NCBI RefSeq assembly: GCF_021917145.1
Contig: NC_061073.1
Coordinates: 16,239,840-16,303,839, forward strand
Direction: 5' to 3'
Length of the DNA: 64,000 bases
Origin: Hypomesus transpacificus
Taxonomy: Eukaryota > Chordata > Actinopteri > Osmeriformes > Osmeridae
Shown here piece by piece: positions 25,901 to 38,300 of this stretch. Within the stretch, counting starts at the first letter, position 1. Every line of letters starts with the position of its first letter. The notes under the pieces are model-generated. The model ran no database searches and was not told the DNA's origin. It saw nothing but the letters and a program-made list of their open reading frames with translations. Both the position numbers and the translations under genes were made by a program.

Positions 25901-27823
25901 CTGAGCAGCTGACACCTTGCTTCTATTTGTTTGTTTGCTCAGCCCTTATTCCTCCCCTTCCCTATCAAGCTGCATCTGAGCCTCAAAGCACTGGGCCTGG
26001 CCACTGGCAGGAAGAGGCCTGGTCCTCGCCAAACTCCCTGCCAGATGGTCTCCACTGGGTCTCTCAGCTTAGACCCAACACCGCTCTCTGACACAGCTAC
26101 ACAGCTCTTTTTAAAGGTACAGGATATTAAATGATGATGTGCTTCTAAAAGCATCCACCAGTGACATGCAGTTTCTGTGACCGAGATGATCATTCTGTAT
26201 ATAAAGAACCATGGACTTGGATGTTTTGCAACAACGTAACCATGCTTTACTTTTCAATTTCTAGAAAGAAAACCGACCAACCTTCCATGGGCATGGAAGT
26301 CCAGATGAAGGAACTTGTCTTCGTGGGAGAGCGCCCTCTTGGCTCTCTGATGTTTGCTGTGAAGCAGGTCTGTGTCATAAGACAGACCTTCATAGTGGCG
26401 GATGTATTTATTCAGGGGGTTTCCATAATAACCTGGACATAAGATAGTGGAGTTTTAGCAAGTTCCATAAACATATTGTTGCCTACACAACACATTCCAA
26501 CCCAGATCAAAGTAATCAACATAGTTTGCTAATATGCAAGTTGTATTAGTAGTATAATATATACTATTACTACTAAAATATTAAATAGGCCTGCTATTCA
26601 CATATAGGCCGACTTTATCTGTACTTGAAAACATTAAAGTATCAAAGATGTGATAATTCAAGCATGGACGCGTTTTTGATTGTTTTGAATGTCCCAGAAA
26701 CCAAATGTCTTTAATGCTTTTTCTTAAAATTCCTCTTTATATATAAACTTGTCCAAATAGTTGGGATTGCTAATTCTTCAACCTCATGCCTAGTATAAAG
26801 CTAAATCAAAAACGTATTATTACAAGAAGAAAACATCAACAAATATATTGAATGGCATCGAAGATCGATACGTCAGCATCAGAAATATATATTTCGCATG
26901 ATTGACGACTGCTTAAACGTGTAGTTTTCGCAAACAAATTAAATGATCCAACTACCACAAGCCATCATTTGTGCGTTTAAGTGATCAGGGGTTGCATATT
27001 TGTTAAAATAATATAGCAATGCCTGTTAATTAGTCATGACTACATCATATTGGGAATTAGGAGGTGTACTAGTAGGAATCCCTAGGGCTTCTGTTGAAAA
27101 GTAAAAAGCATTGCATGGCTACGAAACACAATAAGGTTTAGCTACGCTTGCTAAGAAGAATCCGGTCATTGTTTCTGTACTGGTGCTTTTGACTAGGCAG
27201 CTAGTTAGCTTGCAATACAATAGACAATCAGATAGCATAATGAAGAACGTAACGCCTACTTGCTGTGCTATCTAATGAAACTGTGGCTAAATGACAACAT
27301 GGAATTTTGCAAAAAATAAGACATTTCAAAAACAACGTTTAGATCAGTATTGCGTGTTTACATTAATAACTGAGCAAGCTATCAAACTTAGCTAACGCGA
27401 TACTCCCAGACTTGGTAGTAAATAACTGTTCGCTAGCTAGCTAGTCAGTTAGCCTAGATTATATGTTGGCTAGCCGTGTCGGGTGGTAGTACTAGTGTCA
27501 AACCGACAATAGTCAATATAGGTACTTGTAAATAGAAAATGGGCAGATTTAACTAATTAACTGGAAACTATTAAATAAATGTGGCGGTGAGGTTGAGAGA
27601 AATCAAATTGAAGGACGCAATCTTGTTCAAAACAACCAGGCCATGGCTAGTCCGCTGTTTTTGCCTAGCCATTGGCTCGCGATATCTTTTCTCTCCTGTC
27701 CAATTCCTTCGTGTATGTCGCTTTTTCGATTAATCAATTGAAATATGGCAACTCACCTTGTGCACAGTTTATTACATAAATAATGAAAATTAATTCCAAG
27801 AGAAGCATATCCGTCAAACCCAT
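19907..27823 (-). CDS. adam10: ADAM10 metalloprotease (alpha-secretase)
   Basis: A type I membrane zinc protease that sheds Notch, APP, cadherins and other ectodomains. Sixteen exons chain in frame from the ATG at 27823: 27757-27823, 26282-26432, 25022-25140, 24541-24699, 23852-23952, 23455-23601, 23269-23361, 22787-22970, 22460-22623, 22150-22333, 21873-22023, 21566-21749, 20869-20977, 20479-20699, 20264-20390, 19907-20106. This makes 786 residues; human has 748. In order: a hydrophobic signal peptide; a prodomain with [13 protein letters not shown]; a proprotein-convertase site RKKR (about 213-216); the zinc motif [11 protein letters not shown] (386-396, its last His across an exon join); a disintegrin domain; a Cys-rich region; one membrane helix (about 681-702); and a cytoplasmic tail ending [10 protein letters not shown]. 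The tail is lengthened by an RQPQ-type repeat. Several introns carry tandem repeats close to acceptors. Confidence 0.97.
20981..21462 (-). repeat. Purine VNTR in an adam10 intron
   Basis: About 480 bases of ggagcagggagagga-type units of 15, 18 and 24 bases, mixed with ggaagag and ggggcag variants. On the adam10 strand it is a pure pyrimidine-rich CTCCTGCTCCT tract directly abutting the acceptor of the exon at 20869-20977. Long open frames in all frames of this tract are repeat artefacts. Confidence 0.95.
22990..23160 (-). repeat. GA/GACAGA microsatellite in an adam10 intron
   Basis: A run of gagagacagagagagaaag units just upstream, in transcript sense, of the adam10 exon at 22787-22970. On the transcript it reads TCTC/TCTGTC and extends the polypyrimidine tract of that acceptor. 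Confidence 0.93.
24313..24441. repeat. 14-bp tandem repeat (about 9 copies)
   Basis: The unit agctgtagtggccc is repeated head to tail about nine times with two single-base variants (tggacc, agctata). It lies in the adam10 intron between the exons at 24541-24699 and 23852-23952. Confidence 0.93.
24711..24856. repeat. 14-bp tandem repeat (about 10 copies)
   Basis: The unit gactcagagagccc is repeated about ten times with very few changes. It lies in the adam10 intron immediately before, in transcript sense, the acceptor of the exon at 24541-24699. Unit length equals that of the unrelated array at 24313-24441. Confidence 0.93.
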
Positions 27824-28732
27824 TGTTAGAGCATTGATAGTGTTATCACTTTATTGTCCTACTTAGCTAGGCGCAGCCGCCCTGTGTTTTTGCAGCTTCC
27901 TCTCATCACCTCCCCTTCTTCTCAACGCCCTGACGTCAGACGCAGTTGGGATCTTAATGACATCCCTTCCCCCACATAACACACTGTAGGTATTTTACTA
28001 CACGTACCAGTATACTCTGACAGGTGTTTCCAACCCCGTGCCTGCCTAAGAGGGTTACCTTCCGGTAGGATTTTTCTCCAACCCACCCCAGCAACTGGAT
28101 GATCAACTGGATCATTAGAGGTGAGATGGAAAAAGTACACGCATCCTTCACTCAAGTAAAAGTACGGGTACTTTAAAAAGAGATGTTTTTAAAGTTGAAG
28201 TGCTGACTACACTTTTTCACTGAAGTTCAAGCAACGCCGTTATCATAATAAATCCCCCCCAATATTCAAATCTGGTCAAATTGTCCCCCCCAATATACTG
28301 ATATAAAAATATAAATGTGTCACGCTACGACAAGCAACCATCACCAGCAAAATATTTGACCTTTCTACCTTTCAAAACCTTTTTAGAATTTCTTTTTCAA
28401 AAATGTTCAACCTTGAGAATATATATATTTTTAAACCTACGTTGACATACCTGAAAGGTTCCTCTGCTAGCAATCTATAATTTCTGAAGAGCAATACAGC
28501 AGTTTATGGCTCACACACACATGTTGATGTACATCCAACCAAGCAGTGTAATAAAGCATTAATTTAATTCATTTTAACATATGATACAACAACAAATCTT
28601 AAGAGATGTAAAACCATGCTGTTCACCAGACCAGCCAGATTATCAGCTGTGTCAGTTCAAGGGGGTTCTCAGTCATAATTAGCACCCTCAAAAAGCTACT
28701 TCAGCCATCCCAGTCAGATGCAGCTGTGTGCG
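27824..28732 (-). promoter_or_regulatory. fan1-adam10 spacer with the adam10 promoter
   Basis: About 0.9 kb separates the fan1 stop from the adam10 ATG; both genes read leftward. The part near 27824-28000 is where the adam10 5' UTR and promoter should be, and it contains a perfect CRE palindrome (listed separately). The part near 28250-28700 should hold the fan1 3' UTR. No gene or RNA was seen. Confidence 0.5.
27931..27938. promoter_or_regulatory. CRE palindrome TGACGTCA
   Basis: A perfect CREB/ATF consensus site about 110 bases upstream of the adam10 ATG on its strand, where a core promoter would be. This is a sequence match only. Confidence 0.4.
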
Positions 28733-31700
28733 TCACTCCAGACGAGCGCCCCTGGCTCCTGTGGCTGTCACGTGGCAGACCTCCACATCTGCACCCAGAC
28801 TCTGCAGCTCATCCAGCCAGATCTGCTGCTTCTGGGACAGCCTGTCACTGGGCCCTTTCACCTCCACCAGCTGTAACACAGAGAGCCTTCTCCAGTCAAC
28901 AGTGTACAACAGACATTATGAACTTTGCACTGGTTGATTATAAGTTGGGGATATAACTATCACCACAGGGTTTAACACGAGGTAATTGTGAGCTCACCTT
29001 GTAGCTGTTGTTCGAGGTGTTCCACACCACCAGGTCAGGTAGACCTGCTCGACAGTGTCGGTAATCCTTTACCATCCGAGCGATTACCCCTCCCAAGAGG
29101 GTTCCTCCCAGACAAGACACAAGACTCTGCCCAGATATAGGTCATTTAGAATGTGTTAAATCAGAACGTCTTCAAAGCGCTATGGTGTGTCACTTACCTA
29201 CCAAAATGTTACTAAATAACTGACACTATCATTACCATGTCGTTGACAAGACATGACAGGGTAGTCGTAAATCCCTGTAACTACCTGGAGTACATAGCAA
29301 CCCTGTAGGTAATCATTCAAGAGGCTTGTTGTCGTTACCTGAGCTTGCTCCAGAGAGGAGAAGCGCTCCCAGCTGACCAGGGAACATTCCCGTCCCTCCT
29401 GCGAGGTCCAGGTGTCAAACAGCAGGTTGTGGAGCGTATCCACAGACGCCTCGCGGAGCATCTGAACACGCGTCTCTACGGCCTCCCTCCGATTCTCATA
29501 GAAGCGGTCAGTGAAAAGGTCCAATGGACAGGTCTGTCACATGAGAAGGTTCAGACACATTTCAGAAGGGATATCTAGCTGGAGATGGCTATTAGTGTTG
29601 GACGGGTTTGTGCCTACTTGGTAGGGGTTTCGGAAAACATCTGGAATGTCATCCATGAAAATGATATCCCACATCAAGAGACCAAACAGAGTAGAGAATG
29701 TCGATCCCTCTCCATGAATGCCTACATAGAACAAAAACAAAAATTAATCCGCACATAATTACACTGACTATAATAAAGAAGATTATTACCAATGGCTTGT
29801 TTTATTTTGTTGTACATTTTTTCTTTGTTCATGAGGTTTAAAGTGTATGCACCTGCCCACCAAAGTAAATTCCTGGTTTGTGACCACTTACTTGGTGATT
29901 AAACACAATTCTGATTCTGATGCATTTTTATACAAACAACTTGCCTTGGTCAAAGCCATTCCGTCTGTAGTGTGCCAGTGACAGCTCTTCCACAGAGCAC
30001 ATGACAGTCGCGTCTCCCCCTTCCTCCTCAGTTGGCAGGAGAAACACAGATTTCCCTGTTCCTCCCTCATGAGGGAACAGCTGGCCTCGGATGGTCACCT
30101 AGAGGCAAAACGAAAACAATCTGACTTGTGAAGTCAGGTGGCTGAGCGGTTAGGGAATTGGGTTAGTAATTCGAAAGGTTGCTGGTTCGATTCCCGGCCG
30201 TGCAAAATGACGTTGTGTCCTTGGGCAAGGCACTTCACCCTACTTGCCCTACTCTCCCTGTACTTACTGTAAGTCGCTCTGAATAAGAGTGTTTGATAAA
30301 TGACTAAATGTTAATGTTTTAGAGCGGTGTCTTTTTTTTCCCAAGGCAGTTTAAATCGTAGAACATCTCAGTTGGCCTTACGTGAGTGACATCTTTGACA
30401 TGGATGGTTGGCAGGTCTTGGAGTTCAAGGCGGTACTTCTTGAAGCTAGGAGACTCCTTCATTCTGGAGGCTCTTTGGTGGAGGGACAGTTGATGACCGG
30501 TGCGCACCAGAGGGTCTGACAGACCCTCGCTGATAGCAGCAATGGCCTGTAAAACAGACATTGGCATTGCAAAAGTCTAATTAAGGGCTGATATGCTGGG
30601 GGAGGGAGTCTGGACAACCAGCCAGGAATGCTTTTGTAGAGGTTAAAAAATATTGCCACAAACCTGCTTAGGCTGTTTTAGGTGCTGCTGCAGGTTGAGC
30701 GCTATCCTGTCCCACCATCGCCCCCTGCTGTCAGGACAGTATACAGACTGGCCCAGTAAGGAGCGCAGCTCCTCCACCGCTTCCTAACACAAGCATGACA
30801 CACTCCAACCGTCAACAGAAACAACTACAAAAACATAATCCAGTGACTTTTCGGACATGTTCACGTAAAGCACAGTCACCTCATAGCGTCGCAGCCTCTG
30901 TAGAATCTCCACGCCTCGAGACAACACGCGAGTGTACGCCCATCCTGTGGTGAAGCAGCGCAGGAACACCGGAAGGTTCTCCTCATGACTGCTCTGACAG
31001 AAACACTCAGGAGTCAACAAGCAGCCCTCTGACGTGGGACTCTGAGAAAGCTCATAAGCACCTCTGGGTGAATATGAGTCGTGTGGTACCTGAGGTCGTG
31101 TGTCATCCTCAGCTCCTGCCAGGTCGCTTTGGCTGAGGTGTAAAGCAGCAGAGCGTCGTCCCAGTGGCCTGCCTGCATGGCTGTGATCACCTCCTGCAGG
31201 GTGCGCATGACCGCCTCGTACCTGACATGATGGATGGGAACGTCTGAACACTCCAAGGCACATTTGCAATAACGCAGGAAAACGAAACGTGCCCTGACAT
31301 AAAGATAAGTGAGGAGGAGGAAAACGGGACTGAAAATGACATGATCACATTACTGTCCGTGTTGGTCATCATGACCAATTCTTCCTCTGAATCTGACCTG
31401 ATGAGGTCTTCTCTGTCCCGGAACAGCTTGGTGCGGCGAAGCACGGTGTAGTCAGGGAAGGCCAGACGGCCAGAGTTAACCAGGAGGACGGTGTAGAGCT
31501 GGCCCTGACCTCCGGCAGCCATGTCCTCCTCCTCCATGGAGTCAGTCAGAGAGAACAGGAGGAGAACCCGAGAGAAGACAGCTCGAGGTCCTCGGTGGAG
31601 ACGCACACAGGAACTGGCCAGTTGCTTGGCCCTGTAGGATCAAATGAAGACAGAGGTGAGCAGAACATAGGTCGATCATGTAGGGACGCCATGATAAATA

Positions 31701-33426
31701 AAATCACCAGAATCGCACGTTAACTCATTTTGATGTATTCACTTTTTAAGAATGATGGCCCCGGTGTTATTCTGACCAGGAGCCAGAGCAAAGAGAGACT
31801 TCTGTCTGCTCAGACGGAGAAGCCCGTCCACTAGCTGCTGTTTCGGAGTCCCAGACCCTCCGAGGCGGAAGGCCTTGGCCAGGTTCCGGAGCTCTGGGAC
31901 GGGCAGCAGGTCCAGAACCTCCCCGAGCTCCTGGAGGTCATTTTCTGTCATACAGAAAGAGGGATTTAAGTATAGATTCTAAGTGAGGGGAGTGACTTTC
32001 CAAAGTGGACAACCTCAAGTGACAGTCTCCCACCTGTCTGTAGGAAGCTGCTATCAACCAGCTCTTGAACAACAGGACTCAGGTCAGCGCTAATTTCAGC
32101 ATAACCTAGCTTGTTCACTTGGAGCCATTTCAGCTTCCTCTGGAACAGTCTAACGTACAGTTTCTGTCCAGGCACTAGAGGAGAAAAAGGTACAACTAGG
32201 AAAACATAATAAAACATATATAGCTAGGTAACAAGAACAGCCAATTAGAGAAAACAAACAGGTATAACATACACAACAAACAGGTGACATTTCAACTCAC
32301 CCGAGAGCCTTTCAAACATGTGTATGACAGACAGATCATCCTGATTGAACAGCTCCCTGTCATCCTCATTCTCCAGTACGGCCTCTAGCACAGTCCGAAA
32401 GTTACGGAGATAGTATGATAACCGCGATGGGTCTGAGGTGTCCGCTTCCTCAGCCGCTTTCCCTGCACCGGGTTCAGTCAGATCATCACCGTCCAAAACT
32501 ACAGAGCTTCCAACGAGAGCCTGCTTTGTTCCGCTCTTTAATGAAGAGTCACTAAACACATCTGAAGTGGGCTCTGATCTGTGTTGGCTGCAGTCAGATG
32601 CCCCTGTCGTGTGTTTGCTAGACTCAGCCTCGACTGGCTCACTGTTCTCCACATATCTGACTTTCTTACTGAGTGCCGAGGTCCTCTGTTCTGAACCGCT
32701 CTCGCCAGATCTCTCCCCTTTCTTCCTCTTCGTTAGTCTGGAAGCAGCCAGAGAAACCACTGGAGGAAGATCATCCCCATGTTTCTCTGATGGACTCTCT
32801 ACTTCAATAGAACTGGTTGATTCAGTGGCTAATATAATTGTTTTGTTGTCACCTGTAACTCCATGGTTCTCCTTCTGTGAGCCGCTCAGCTTCCCAGAGT
32901 CTTCCTCCTCCTCCTCCGAAGAAAGCTCTATCACATTCGGTGGCCGAGAGCCATCTGGAGATTTGAGGCCTTTACTGGATAACTTGGAAGACAAGCTACC
33001 GAGACTGATGGTCCTTACCACACGCTTTCTTCTCACTTCATGTGATATCTGCTTTTTGAAATAAGGGCTTGTCTTGGGCTCTTCCTTTGCTTCCTTGGAA
33101 AGGCATGTGTCGTCCTGGTCTGGGGTCTTGGGGCTATTTCGAGGAGGTGACAATGGCAGCTTAGACACAGCAGTACTACTGAAGGAAGCCGCCTCGTCAT
33201 TGTTATCCCTTTGAAGGTTCTGGCATTGTGAATCAATGTGCTCATTTATCTTAAACCTAAGGACCATCTGGCCACACAGAGGACAGGGCAGTTTAGATGG
33301 TGGGGTATTGTTGAAGAAGGAGGTGATGGGACTCGTTCCGGTCCCTCCATTTTTCAAGATTCTTTTTTTCTTTGAGGCAGATAGACTTCGCTGATTAGTT
33401 TTGTTTGGGTTGAGTCTCTCAGCCAT
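28733..33426 (-). CDS. fan1: Fanconi-associated nuclease 1
   Basis: A structure-specific nuclease recruited by ubiquitinated FANCD2 that acts in interstrand cross-link repair and limits repeat expansion. Thirteen exons chain in frame: 32301-33426, 32034-32174, 31743-31944, 31398-31631, 31090-31221, 30880-30991, 30664-30783, 30382-30546, 29945-30098, 29618-29721, 29339-29533, 28998-29126, 28733-28870. This gives 983 residues; human has 1017. A UBZ4 zinc finger (C48, C51, H63, C68) is followed by a poorly conserved acidic linker, then a SAP DNA-binding region (about 423-489), a helical TPR-like region, and the C-terminal VRR-NUC nuclease. Its PD-(D/E)XK residues are visible as D926 (GLPDLVVW) and E941/K943 (LVEVKGP). 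The intron after 29945 starts with GC (caag|gcaagt). The start ATG is 5' of the zinc finger, as in human FAN1. Confidence 0.97.
30132..30318 (+). mobile_element. tRNA-derived SINE, copy 2 (fan1 intron)
   Basis: Same family as at 8535: ggtggctgagcggttaggga, B-box-like ggttcgattcccg, tgtccttgggcaaggcactt and a gctctgaataagagtgt tail. It lies in the fan1 intron between 30098 and 30382, antisense to fan1. It has more changes in the tail than the other copies. Confidence 0.9.
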
Positions 33427-35315
33427 GGTGGCTCAAGCTAGTGCGCTGTCCCTCAGGTTTGACTAGAAAACCACTTGAATAGGCTTTCCATTGCACCGAG
33501 ATTCCGGCTATAGTCTGCAGCTGATCTCTGCAGCCGAGGTTGACATTATTCAAAAGTTGTCACAGTAGCTAAGATTCGCTTGGTGCTAGCTAGCGGCTAA
33601 ATCAGAGTAACTGTCGCGCGCCTATTAGCTAGCTAGCTAATCAAAGCATAGTGGTTACTAGTCTTATCCTGTACATTACCTTGGCATATAGTATCACATT
33701 TTGACACTCTGCACTTTACAGTTCACAATAGCGAACTGTAAAACGTGTTGCCTGGTACAATGCATTTGATTAGCAATAAAATTATAATGCTTGTCCGCCA
33801 CTTTTCAAGATTCTGCGCTCAGAAGGCCGAAGCAATCGATGAAAATCCGTCCGACTAGAATAATAGATCTCTGACGGATCGATTTCCATCGGTTCTGGTT
33901 CAGATTACAGACAGTGAACCTGAAGTTTTGTTCTAATTAATGCTATTCGAAATATTGTACATTAAATCCTAATCATCATTATTGTTATCCAGGAAAAATA
34001 CTGAATTGTCTTTTTAGTCGTACGTTTTTGCAAATCCATTCATTTTTTTAATGTTACATTTTCATGTTAAAAAATCAACCACATTCTGGTTTGAATTGAT
34101 GCGGAGCTTCTCATCTAGGCAACAAATGTTATATTAATCAAGTATGCCTACTCTGTGCTATAACTAGCGTGTCATTACTTCATTATTGTAAATATAAATT
34201 TATACTAGACTGTATTTAATTCAGAAAGACCGCTATCTCATTGTATGTGCCAAGACCAAGGTACGACATTATCTTACGGTGCTGTCCAGGGAAGAGAGAA
34301 GAATAGCGATGTGCCTTTCTTACACACGTTCCAGGGCTGTGAGTGTTTTCTTCAAAAACCACCAGATTCCGGGGCAATCTCTGTGATCGGAGATAAACCA
34401 GCGTTTAAAGGGAGCCATACCTTTACCCTACGAATCGATGTTGGTAAGTATCCTATAATTATTTGATGTTCAATGATAGAGAATTTGCTGTGTTGGCAGA
34501 TCAATCTTTCAATTTGTTTTAGCTCATATCCAATGATGAGCTCTGGGGCACAAAAATTGCATCTCAGACCCAAGCCACAACATTCATCATCACCAAGACC
34601 CTTAGCATGGTGCAGTGCCAATGAGATATCATTAAAATGAAGGTCGTTGAATTTTTATGTTTGCCATGTATCTGGTAAAATCGTAAACCTGGACCTTGGT
34701 AAGAAAAATGTGATGAAATGATGTGGATCATGGATGAATATGTCACTATGCGATAAGGTTCGAGACAAGAAAAAACGGTTATCTTCAGGTTATAAAGAAT
34801 GTAAAATCGAGAAACACTTGTGTGAGGGTTAGGGACAGTTTATCTATAGTAACACCCCCTGCAGTTGCGGCAAAAGTTTGGCGTAATGAATTAGCATCTG
34901 ATTATTATGTGAAAGGCTCTGGGAAAATCCGTCGTGAATATGCATTCAAAATATAAATATATCTAGATCAAAGATTTTAGCACAAGGCCTTGTGTGTACA
35001 TAAGATAGTCAAGCTAATTTGACAGTTCAGTACCTTGGACAGTTCTGTTTTAGTGCGCATTTTAGTGGGTGGGGGATGGGGTTTAACGGAGGCGTGCTCA
35101 GGTGTTGTTGGGTAGAAATAGTTTGGCTAAAACATCTATTTGCAAGTGCATGTTCTCTTTCCAAATATTTGGCGTTGTTGTGTTGTTTTTCATCACAGAT
35201 CATGTTGTTTATTCATATGCATGTCCACTGTGTAATTCTTTAATTGTAAAAAATGTCCATTGTGTCTCTGATCTACTGTAGGACCAAGAATAGAGGGGGA
35301 TTACCAGAGCCAACC
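33427..35315. promoter_or_regulatory. Divergent fan1/apba2 intergenic region
   Basis: fan1 reads left and apba2 reads right from this 1.9 kb interval. The fan1 promoter should lie just right of 33426. The first coding apba2 exon has an acceptor (actgtag) at about 35280, so at least one upstream non-coding exon exists. A candidate lies before a strong donor (gatgttg|gtaagt) near 34443, but this is unproven. No other gene was seen. Confidence 0.45.
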
Positions 35316-38300
35316 ATGGCTTATGGAAAGAGACCAGGGACTATTACCAAAATACAGGGAGCCAGTTCTCCATCCTGCCCAGGTCCTGGCCCTGGATTCA
35401 CAGCGTATCCAGGTGAGGAAACACAGGATTTGAGGAGAGAATCCCCTCCACCTCGCCACCGCAGAAGCACAGAGCTGTATCACAACAACCAGCCTACCCC
35501 CCCTGGCCTGGCTCGTGTCCGTCCTCTGACCTGTGACCTGAGTACCGATGGCCTGGACGAGGAGGACACTTGTTCTGAGTACGACAACGTGGGCTCCGAC
35601 GTGGAGCAGCACTCTGATGAAGTGCTGCACAGTGTTGGAAACGGAAAGAGCGTGGACGTGACCTACTACACCCACTTCCGCTCCGAGGAGGGCACGTATG
35701 TGGAGACCGTGGTGGACGGCACTGACGAAGGCTGCAGCGTCGTTGGTCGTCGTTCGCCCAGGGAACATCGCAACTCAGAAATACATGAGGAACCACCGCA
35801 GGACAAAGAACCTCCTCACTCCGACCGGCAGTTTAGTTCCTGTCCCGCCCCCGTGCCAAGAGGCAAAGAGAACGATGAGCCGAGGCAGAAACAGGAATAT
35901 TTCTCTGATGAACCCGAGCAGGAACAGCAGGATGGAGCCGGACACACAGAGGACGATACGGAAGGCACGGTTAAGACCTCCGTCGCTCAGCAGGAGAATA
36001 AGGGAGAGAGGATGAGAAAGAGAGAAGGAGAGGATAGGGCTAGCGAGCCTAATGAGGTCTACTCTACAAGGAACTGTGTTATCCCAGAGAGCAGTAAGAA
36101 GTCAGCTAGTGAGTCGTCTCTCAGAAGCACTAAAGAGAAGGCGAGACACAGCAAGGGAAGGGGCAAACTGGAAACAGGCGAGGATGTGGAGCTTACAGTG
36201 CCTGGGGCAAAGGGGTGTCCTAACAGCCCCACTCACCCAGAGGCCCAGAAGAACGGCAGACCAGCAACCATCAGGCCAAAACCTAGATCCAACATCAGTA
36301 AGCCACAGCCTCCCCCACATCAGCATCCTAACAAGACCCAGATCCAGGCACACACCAATCCACAACCCAAACCCAAGCCACAGCCACAGCCCAAACCCCA
36401 GCCACAGCCCAAAGCCCAGACCAAGACCCAAAACAAGCCCAAGACCCCTGGCCCACAGACCCACCAACCTCAACAGAGAAGAGGGGGTCCCACCAGACCC
36501 ACCCCAGAGAAGAGCCAGCCCATAGCTTCCAGCCCACCTCAAACGCTGCCCCATATCACCGAGCTACAGAGGGTGCCGTCTGAAGACAGGGAGGTGTGGG
36601 CAGAAACACAAAAACAAGTAAGTGTTGCAAACGGGACAGGGTTTGCTTTGATATATTTACCCTGCATGTCTGATCATCTGACCGTATGGTCCCTGCTCAC
36701 TCTGTTACAAATGTATTTCAGAGTGTCGCAGAGCAGCCAAGGATGCCTCCCTGCTCCCAGCCTAAACCACCAGAGGACAGCATTGACCAGGTGAAGGTGA
36801 ATGCTGAGGTAATTAGAATACAGCTAACTAATTGTTTGTCAATTATCCACACGTGAACGAATATCGAATGTTTTCTTTTTTTCTTTTCAGCAAACGCAAG
36901 AAAAGGCTTCTTTTCCAAGCTTTGTGGACGGTAAATATATTTGTCATGTGCTTTATGAATTCCGTATGCTGTTTGGCGGATGAACAATTCATCAAGCTGG
37001 TTGTTTCACAGTCCCAGGTCCCTGTGAACCAGAGGACCTGATCGATGGGATCATCTTTGCTGCTAACTACCTTGGCTGCACTCAGGTGCTGTCAGACAAA
37101 AACCCTTCCAAAGCCATCCGCATGTCGCAGGCTCAGGAGGCTGTCAGCCGTGTGAAGGTAGAGCCCCTTGTGCCGGGGAGTCACATACCAAATCCAGTTC
37201 TTAATGCAAGTGTGGGCCTAAAAACGCTGAATGTGCAATCATTTGTCAAAACACAGCAATGCCGCATCATGTTTAATTGATTGCAGCCGCTGTTATAGAG
37301 TACACTGTAGAGCCACAAGGTGGAGCTCTAACATGTTTTTGTTTTTTACCTGTCCACAGTGTCAAGACGAAGATTCACAGATGGTGACTGAAGTGGACCT
37401 GTTCATCTCCACCAAGGCTGTCAAAGTGTTAAATGCAGACACACAGGTCTGTAATGGTCAGCCCTGCATCATCAAATCTAAAAGGTATTCCGAAAGGGCA
37501 AATATTTACATCAAGAACAATTGGATCATTATTTGTGTCTTTTATTCACGCAGGAAACGATGATGGACAGTGCCCTTCGTATAATCTCCTATATTGCGGA
37601 TATTGGGAACATTGTGGTTCTGATGGCAAGGAGACGCATGTCTCAGGCCACCTCGCAAGACTGCACAGAGGACGCTCTGTCTCCTGCTGAGGGTCAGAGG
37701 CAGTACAGGATGATCTGCTACGTCTTTGAATCGGAGGACGTAAGAATTCAAACCCTCTGTCATAAGGCCTGGTGCCACATCCAAATAGAACATGTCACCT
37801 TAATCTGAACGGTTTCTCTCATGACTGCATTGTTCACTGGAGCAAAAAGGTTAAGTAGTTCTTCCCAACCAACCCTTCCCACAGGCACAACTCATTGCCC
37901 AGTCCATCGGTCAGGCTTTCAGTGTGGCGTACAGAGAATTTCTCAGAGCCAATGGAATCAACCCAAAGGACCTGAGCCAGAAACAATACAGTGACATCAT
38001 CAATTCCCAAGAAATGTACAATGATGACCTGATACATTTCTCAAACTCTGACAACTGTAAAGAGGTATGCTATGTTTTTTTTATTGCAGATAAAAATTAT
38101 AACGATGATGCATTTGTACGGAAACAATAACCTGTGTTGGCAGAGCCTAGAGCCATCTGTGACCATCCGTAAGCACCCCTTATGTTCATCCCTTTAATGT
38201 AAACACCTTTAAGATGTCCTCTTTCTCCCTTCACCTGGAAGCTGCACGTGGACAAGCAGAAGGGGGAGAGCCTGGGGGTGGTGATCGTCGAGTCTGGCTG

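Noticed and set aside
34245-34466. Small open frame ending near a good donor upstream of apba2
   Set aside because: The predicted peptide has no recognisable domain. It may overlap a non-coding 5' exon, but coding function is not supported.
36102-36554. Minus-strand Trp/Gly/Leu-rich open frame opposite apba2
   Set aside because: It is the antisense shadow of the Lys-Pro-Gln repeat in the first apba2 coding exon.
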